Shown here: one piece after another, positions 5,048-9,201 of the stretch
Numbering within the stretch: position 1 is the first letter of the stretch
Layout: each line of letters begins with the position of its first letter
From: JAJYTI01 sp035302145
GTDB taxonomy: Bacteria > Bacteroidota > Bacteroidia > Flavobacteriales > Flavobacteriaceae
Direction of reading: 5' to 3'
Assembly (NCBI GenBank): GCA_035302145.1
Contig: DATGSX010000106.1
Span: 1-9,201 of the forward strand
DNA length: 9,201 nt
Made by a program: the position numbers and the translations under genes
The notes under the pieces: model-generated
Database searches by the model: none
What the model was told of the DNA's origin: nothing
Seen by the model: only the letters and a program-made list of their open reading frames with translations

Positions 5048-8000
5048 CCTGATTATTGGTTTTAATGTTATAATCCTCTTTTCCCCATCGGCTTTCTATT
5101 ATATAATACATAGCAGGTAAAATATATAATGTGATTACGGTAGAGAACATGAGTCCGTAAACGATTACTGTTGCAAGTGGCCGTTGTACATCCGATCCAA
5201 TCCCAGTTGCCATAGATGCTGGGAATAATCCTAAAGCTGCAACGGTAGCCGTCATTAATACCGGACGTAATCTTTCTTTTGCTCCCAATTGTACGGCAGT
5301 ACGTAAGTCGAATTTCTTTCTTAAATCATTGATGTGCGATATCATAATAACCCCATTCTGTATGGCTACACCAAAGAGTGCGATAAATCCTACTGCAGAA
5401 GATACATTCAGGGTCATGCCTCGGATGTTCAATGCCAGCATCCCACCAAATAAAGCTAATGGTACAATAGATATCAGTAAGGCGGCTTGCCTTAACTTTC
5501 CAAAAGCACCATATAAAAGTAAGAACATGAAGGCTAGAGTAATTGGCATAACTACCCCTAATCTTGCATAGGCTCGCTCTTTATTTTCAAACTGACCACC
5601 CCATTCAATATGGTATTTATTATGGTCATAGCTTACCTTTTCATCTATAGCTCTTTGTGCTTCATTTAGCAAAGATGTAAGGTCTCGGTTTCTCACGTTT
5701 AACTTTACTGTTAAATGACGTTGGTTCATTTCGCGAGTAATCGTACTTTCTCCTGTTGCAACTACTACATCGGCTACTTGCGAGAGTGGGATTTTTGCAC
5801 CTGTAGAACTGGTCAGCATCAAGCTTTCTATTTTCTCTGGCGTATCTCTACTCTCTTCTATATAACGAGCAGTAACATCGTAAACACGATTTTCAATAAA
5901 CACAGATGAAATTGCTTTTCCACCAATGGCCACTTCAATTAATTCAGCTACATCGGCCGTCTGTAAGCCGTATTGTGCAATGGCCTCTCTATCTGGAATA
6001 ATTTGGATTTGGGGTAGTGGAGGGGCTTGGTCAATTGCTATATCTACAGCACCTTGAACGTCTTCCAATACATCTACTATATCCTCTGCAATACGTCTAG
6101 TTTCCTTAAAATCATTTCCAAATACTTTTACTACCAATTCACTATGAGCTCCAGCAATTTTATCCATAACACCGTCAATCATTGGCTGTGAGAACCCAAC
6201 ATTGTAGCCCGGCATAGCAGCATACTCTTCGGTCAAATCGTCGATTAAATCGGCTTTTACTCTACCACGTGGCCACTCCTTATACGGTTTTAATCCAATA
6301 GAAACTTCAAAGTGCGAAGTAGTCCACGGGTCGGTACCATCGTCATTTCTACCGGCCTGTACCATTACGTAGGTTACTTCTTCATATTTCATGGTGTGCT
6401 CACGCAAGACATCGCTCATTTCCTTTGCTTTCTCAAATGAAATACCTGGTGGTAGTTGTACTTGCAACCAAATAGATCCTTCGTCCAATTCTGGTAAGAA
6501 ATCTTTCCCTACAATAGCTGATAAGACTCCGGCACCTATCAAAATACTTATTAGAACTGGAATTACCTGTTTTGGTTTTTTCAATACCTTCCCAATTCGG
6601 CTATGATAATTAACCGTTAGCCTTTCTAACCATTTGTTTTTCTTTATTGGCTTTGGCTTTCTGTACATATAAAAAGCCAATCCTGGTATGAGAATTAATG
6701 CTACTGCAAGCGCACCTAATAGTGCATAGCCAACGGTAAATGCCATAGGTGTAAAGAGCTTTTTCTCTACACGCTCAAAGGCGAAAAGCGGCATGTATGC
6801 TACAATAATAATTAGGGTAGCGAAGAAAATTGGTTTTGCAACACGATAGGCATATTCTGATATGGTTTTCTCATCGAATTTTTTGTCGGGTTCATCTTCA
6901 CGTTTTCGCAAGATAAACTCCATCATTACAATAGCCCCGTCTACAATAATCCCAAAGTCTATGGCTCCTAAAGATAAGAGGTTGGCTGGAACATTGGTAA
7001 ATCGCATCAAAATAAAAGCGATTAGTAAAGATAATGGAATGGTAATAGCAACAAGTAGTGCTCCACGCCAGTTGTGTAAGAATACAATTAGGATAACGAT
7101 TACCAGACCTATTCCTTCCATCATAGTTCTAGAAACCGTGCTTAGCGTGTTGTCTATAAGCTCCGTTCTGTCTAAAACGGTATGTATATGCACACCTTCG
7201 GGTAGTAAACTATTGTTCAGTTCATCGATGGCAATATGGATTTCTTTTAGTACCTCAGCGGAGTTTTCATTTTTTAGAAGTAGAACAATGCCTTGAATAC
7301 CATCGTCATATTCTCGCTGACGATCGCTATAGCCTAAAATACCTTTTCGTTCTAAGTTTCCTAGCTTTAATTCACCAAGATCTTTTAAAAATACAGGTAC
7401 ACCGTCTTCGGTACTAACTACAATATTTCCTAAATCTTGTAAATCGGTTACCAAACCAATCCCTCGAACTACATAGGCTAAGTCACCACGATTAATCATA
7501 CTTCCACCAGCATTCACGTTATTGTCTTCGATGGTTTCTACCACATCGGATAACGAAAGGTCGTAAAGCTCTAATTTCGTTGGGTCGATTTCTACTTGGA
7601 ATTGGGTGGTTATCCCTCCAAAGTTGGTGACTTCGGCAACCCCTGAAATCTGATTTAGTCTTGGTATTATCTCAAAATTCTGTAGGTCAGTTAATTCTCT
7701 AAGACTGTGTGTATTGCTTTCTATTATGTAACGGTATACCTCTCCGATAGGTGAGGTAAGCGGATCTAACTCTGGGGTGGCACCGTAAGGTAACTCTAAG
7801 GTTGTTAGTCTTTCTTGAATACGCTGACGGGCAAAGTAATCGTCTACGCCATCTTGGAAAACCAAGGTGATAATCGATAGCCCAAAACTACTGCTACTAC
7901 GCATTACATGTACGCCAGGCATACCATTTAGTTCTCGCTCAATCGGAATAGTAATCTGCAATTCGATTTCCTCAGCGGCAAGTCCAGAAACTTGGGTTAC

Positions 8001-8147
8001 TACCTGCGAGCTAACGTCGGCAATGTCGGGATAGGCCTCTACAGCTAAGTTCTTCCATGAGAGATAGCCAAACACCCCTAAGAGGATAAACAATGCAAGC
8101 ATTAGCCATCTTTTGTGAATGGCCGTATTAACTATATTCTTTAACAT
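5040..8147 (-). CDS. CzcA/CusA family heavy-metal efflux RND transporter, inner-membrane pump
   Basis: This 1035-residue protein has RND topology: a first membrane helix at about 13-30, a large periplasmic loop (31-340), helices 2-6 (about 342-496), helix 7 (about 527-546), a second periplasmic loop (547-862), and helices 8-12 (about 864-1016). Membrane helix 4 carries DFGIIVDGAIVMME with Asp397, Asp403 and Glu410. Their spacing matches the D402/D408/E415 proton-relay triad of CzcA and the DFGxxxDGA signature of divalent-cation HME-RND pumps. Copper/silver CusA proteins have only one of these Asp residues. Other family landmarks are NGMPGV (74-79), KDFLPELDEGS (548-558) and GVAIQNGVIMISHIN (926-940). 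It would drive proton-coupled metal export from periplasm or cytosol through the adaptor and outer membrane channel. It starts 13 bp after the adaptor gene, behind an A/G-rich ribosome-binding stretch. The exact metal is inferred, not shown. Confidence 0.95.
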   Translation of the reverse strand: MLKNIVNTAIHKRWLMLALFILLGVFGYLSWKNLAVEAYPDIADVSSQVVTQVSGLAAEEIELQITIPIERELNGMPGVHVMRSSSSFGLSIITLVFQDGVDDYFARQRIQERLTTLELPYGATPELDPLTSPIGEVYRYIIESNTHSLRELTDLQNFEIIPRLNQISGVAEVTNFGGITTQFQVEIDPTKLELYDLSLSDVVETIEDNNVNAGGSMINRGDLAYVVRGIGLVTDLQDLGNIVVSTEDGVPVFLKDLGELKLGNLERKGILGYSDRQREYDDGIQGIVLLLKNENSAEVLKEIHIAIDELNNSLLPEGVHIHTVLDRTELIDNTLSTVSRTMMEGIGLVIVILIVFLHNWRGALLVAITIPLSLLIAFILMRFTNVPANLLSLGAIDFGIIVDGAIVMMEFILRKREDEPDKKFDEKTISEYAYRVAKPIFFATLIIIVAYMPLFAFERVEKKLFTPMAFTVGYALLGALAVALILIPGLAFYMYRKPKPIKKNKWLERLTVNYHSRIGKVLKKPKQVIPVLISILIGAGVLSAIVGKDFLPELDEGSIWLQVQLPPGISFEKAKEMSDVLREHTMKYEEVTYVMVQAGRNDDGTDPWTTSHFEVSIGLKPYKEWPRGRVKADLIDDLTEEYAAMPGYNVGFSQPMIDGVMDKIAGAHSELVVKVFGNDFKETRRIAEDIVDVLEDVQGAVDIAIDQAPPLPQIQIIPDREAIAQYGLQTADVAELIEVAIGGKAISSVFIENRVYDVTARYIEESRDTPEKIESLMLTSSTGAKIPLSQVADVVVATGESTITREMNQRHLTVKLNVRNRDLTSLLNEAQRAIDEKVSYDHNKYHIEWGGQFENKERAYARLGVVMPITLAFMFLLLYGAFGKLRQAALLISIVPLALFGGMLALNIRGMTLNVSSAVGFIALFGVAIQNGVIMISHINDLRKKFDLRTAVQLGAKERLRPVLMTATVAALGLFPASMATGIGSDVQRPLATVIVYGLMFSTVITLYILPAMYYIIESRWGKEDYNIKTNNQDE

Positions 8148-8160
8148 CTTTTTCTTTCTT

Positions 8161-9201
8161 TTACAGAGCTTCTAATAAGAGGATAGCTCCTTTTGTCACC
8201 ACTTTATCATTGGCTTGAATTCCTTCTAACAGCTCTAGTTTATTTCCAATGGTAGCTCCAACTTTCACTTTTACTGCTTCGTATACATGGGGTTCTACTT
8301 CTTTAAATACAAAAGAGTTTTCTTTTTGTATTACCGCCGTGGCAGGTACGACTATACGGTCTTTCCCAATGCTAGATAATCTTAAGTTGGTAAACATCCC
8401 TGGTTTAAATAATTCATTGGGATTGTCGCATTCCACCAATAAATCTACACTTCGGGTAGCTTCGTTTACAAATGAAGAGATATGAAATACTTTACCATCT
8501 ATCCATGTTTTTGGCTTTAGTGGATGTTTTATTTTTACACTATCAATGTTTTCTAACCGAGACATGTCGCGCTCTTTTATTTGTGCCGCTACCCACACTT
8601 TTTCTAAATCGGCTATGGTAGCAAGCGGTTCGTCGTCTTCTCTAACGTATTGTCCTAAAATAATATGATGGTCTAATAATTTACCTGTGATAGGGGAACG
8701 TACAATTAGTGGTTGCCCCAATACCATTGTTTTGGTATTTATTTGCCACATCTCTAAGGCTGCTTTCGCATTGATGTACGTGTTTTGTTTGGTTTGAAAG
8801 TCAGTCCTTGCAATTTCTGCTTCTTGTTGACTTCCAACATTGTTTTTTAACAAGTCATCTTGTCTTCGCAAGTGGCTTTTGGCTAGTTGCCATTCTTCCT
8901 TCGCATCTAGGTACTCTTTTTGACTTTCGAAAAAACTAGAGGAGCTAAGTTCAAAAATGGGATCGTCTTTCTCTATTTTTTGTCCTAGACTAACATAGTT
9001 TTTTACAATTCTACCTTCGAAAGGAGCTGTAATCTCAGCGTATTTATCTACTGGGGGCCTAACTTTTCCTGTGGTAGAAAAATGATATTCAATATCTTCA
9101 AAAGCAATTTCTTCTGCAACCACTTGTTTATCCAATTCAGAATTGGGGACTACATGAATAAATTGGTTTACTTTTTTATACATGACAGCTTCTTCTTCTA
9201 G
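8161..9201 (-). CDS. RND efflux periplasmic adaptor (CzcB/CusB-type membrane fusion protein), 5' end off window
   Basis: At least 346 codons of adaptor sequence are present. An internal ATG at 9183-9181 would give 340 residues (numbering used here), but the frame stays open upstream to the right edge (LEEEAV before the Met). The true start and the expected signal peptide or lipoprotein signal are therefore probably outside. Domains follow the usual adaptor order: first lipoyl half-motif with APFEGRIVKNYVSLGQKI (53-70), an alpha-helical hairpin (about 82-150), the second lipoyl half with SPITGKLLDHHIILGQYV (163-180), a beta-barrel region (about 195-272) containing FKPGMF (259-264), and a membrane-proximal domain to the end. 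The protein bridges the pump and the outer membrane channel in the periplasm. It is the most upstream gene of the operon seen here, so the promoter and any metal-sensing regulator lie beyond the window. Confidence 0.92.
   Translation of the reverse strand, partial: LEEEAVMYKKVNQFIHVVPNSELDKQVVAEEIAFEDIEYHFSTTGKVRPPVDKYAEITAPFEGRIVKNYVSLGQKIEKDDPIFELSSSSFFESQKEYLDAKEEWQLAKSHLRRQDDLLKNNVGSQQEAEIARTDFQTKQNTYINAKAALEMWQINTKTMVLGQPLIVRSPITGKLLDHHIILGQYVREDDEPLATIADLEKVWVAAQIKERDMSRLENIDSVKIKHPLKPKTWIDGKVFHISSFVNEATRSVDLLVECDNPNELFKPGMFTNLRLSSIGKDRIVVPATAVIQKENSFVFKEVEPHVYEAVKVKVGATIGNKLELLEGIQANDKVVTKGAILLLEAL

Noticed and set aside
6862..7296. 144-codon + strand open frame antisense to the RND pump gene
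   Set aside because: Low-complexity Ser/Ile-rich translation lying wholly opposite conserved pump sequence including the helix-4 motif; a shadow frame.

Overview
The window looks like chromosomal DNA of a marine-type flavobacterium (Bacteroidota, Flavobacteriaceae). Four things point there: A+T-rich sequence, a near-perfect Bacteroidota promoter (TTTG, 19 bp, TAnnTTTG) ahead of the + strand gene, A-rich ribosome binding regions instead of a strong GGAGG, and the gene order uridine kinase / DivIC-FtsB-like protein / methylmalonyl-CoA mutase small subunit, which I know from flavobacterial genomes. Species cannot be read from the sequence.

Layout. (1) Positions 1-1673, minus strand: a tightly packed housekeeping cluster, udk - divIC/ftsB-like - mutA. 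The mutA gene runs off the left edge, leaving only its N-terminal 245 codons. (2) Positions 1674-2258: a 585-bp intergenic region between the divergent udk and tmm genes. It holds a -7 box for udk, an apparently empty A+T-rich stretch, a strong promoter for tmm, and a long leader of about 275 nt with several interlocking inverted repeats. (3) Positions 2259-3659, plus strand: a flavin-containing monooxygenase whose sequence matches bacterial trimethylamine monooxygenase (Tmm). (4) Positions 3681-3720: a perfect 18-bp hairpin terminator shared by the convergent tmm and outer-membrane-protein genes. (5) Positions 3758-9201, minus strand: a tripartite heavy-metal efflux operon in the order periplasmic adaptor (5' end off the right edge), CzcA/CusA-type RND pump, TolC/CzcC-type outer membrane factor. 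The pump and outer membrane factor genes overlap by 8 nt.

How the genes work together. The three right-hand genes encode one envelope-spanning pump. The inner-membrane proton antiporter carries the D..(5)..D..(6)..E charged triad of divalent-cation (Zn/Co/Cd/Ni-type) HME-RND pumps, so divalent metal export is more likely than Cu/Ag export. The tmm product would oxidise trimethylamine to trimethylamine N-oxide, an osmolyte/piezolyte or a carbon and nitrogen intermediate. No TMAO demethylase, transporter or regulator is visible beside it. The left cluster is a synteny block with no obvious shared pathway: pyrimidine salvage, cell division, and propionyl/methylmalonyl-CoA metabolism.

No transposase, integrase, CRISPR array, tRNA or rRNA was seen. 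The most interesting unexplained signal is the structured region between the tmm promoter and its start codon (about 1984-2231), a candidate cis-regulatory RNA or small RNA.
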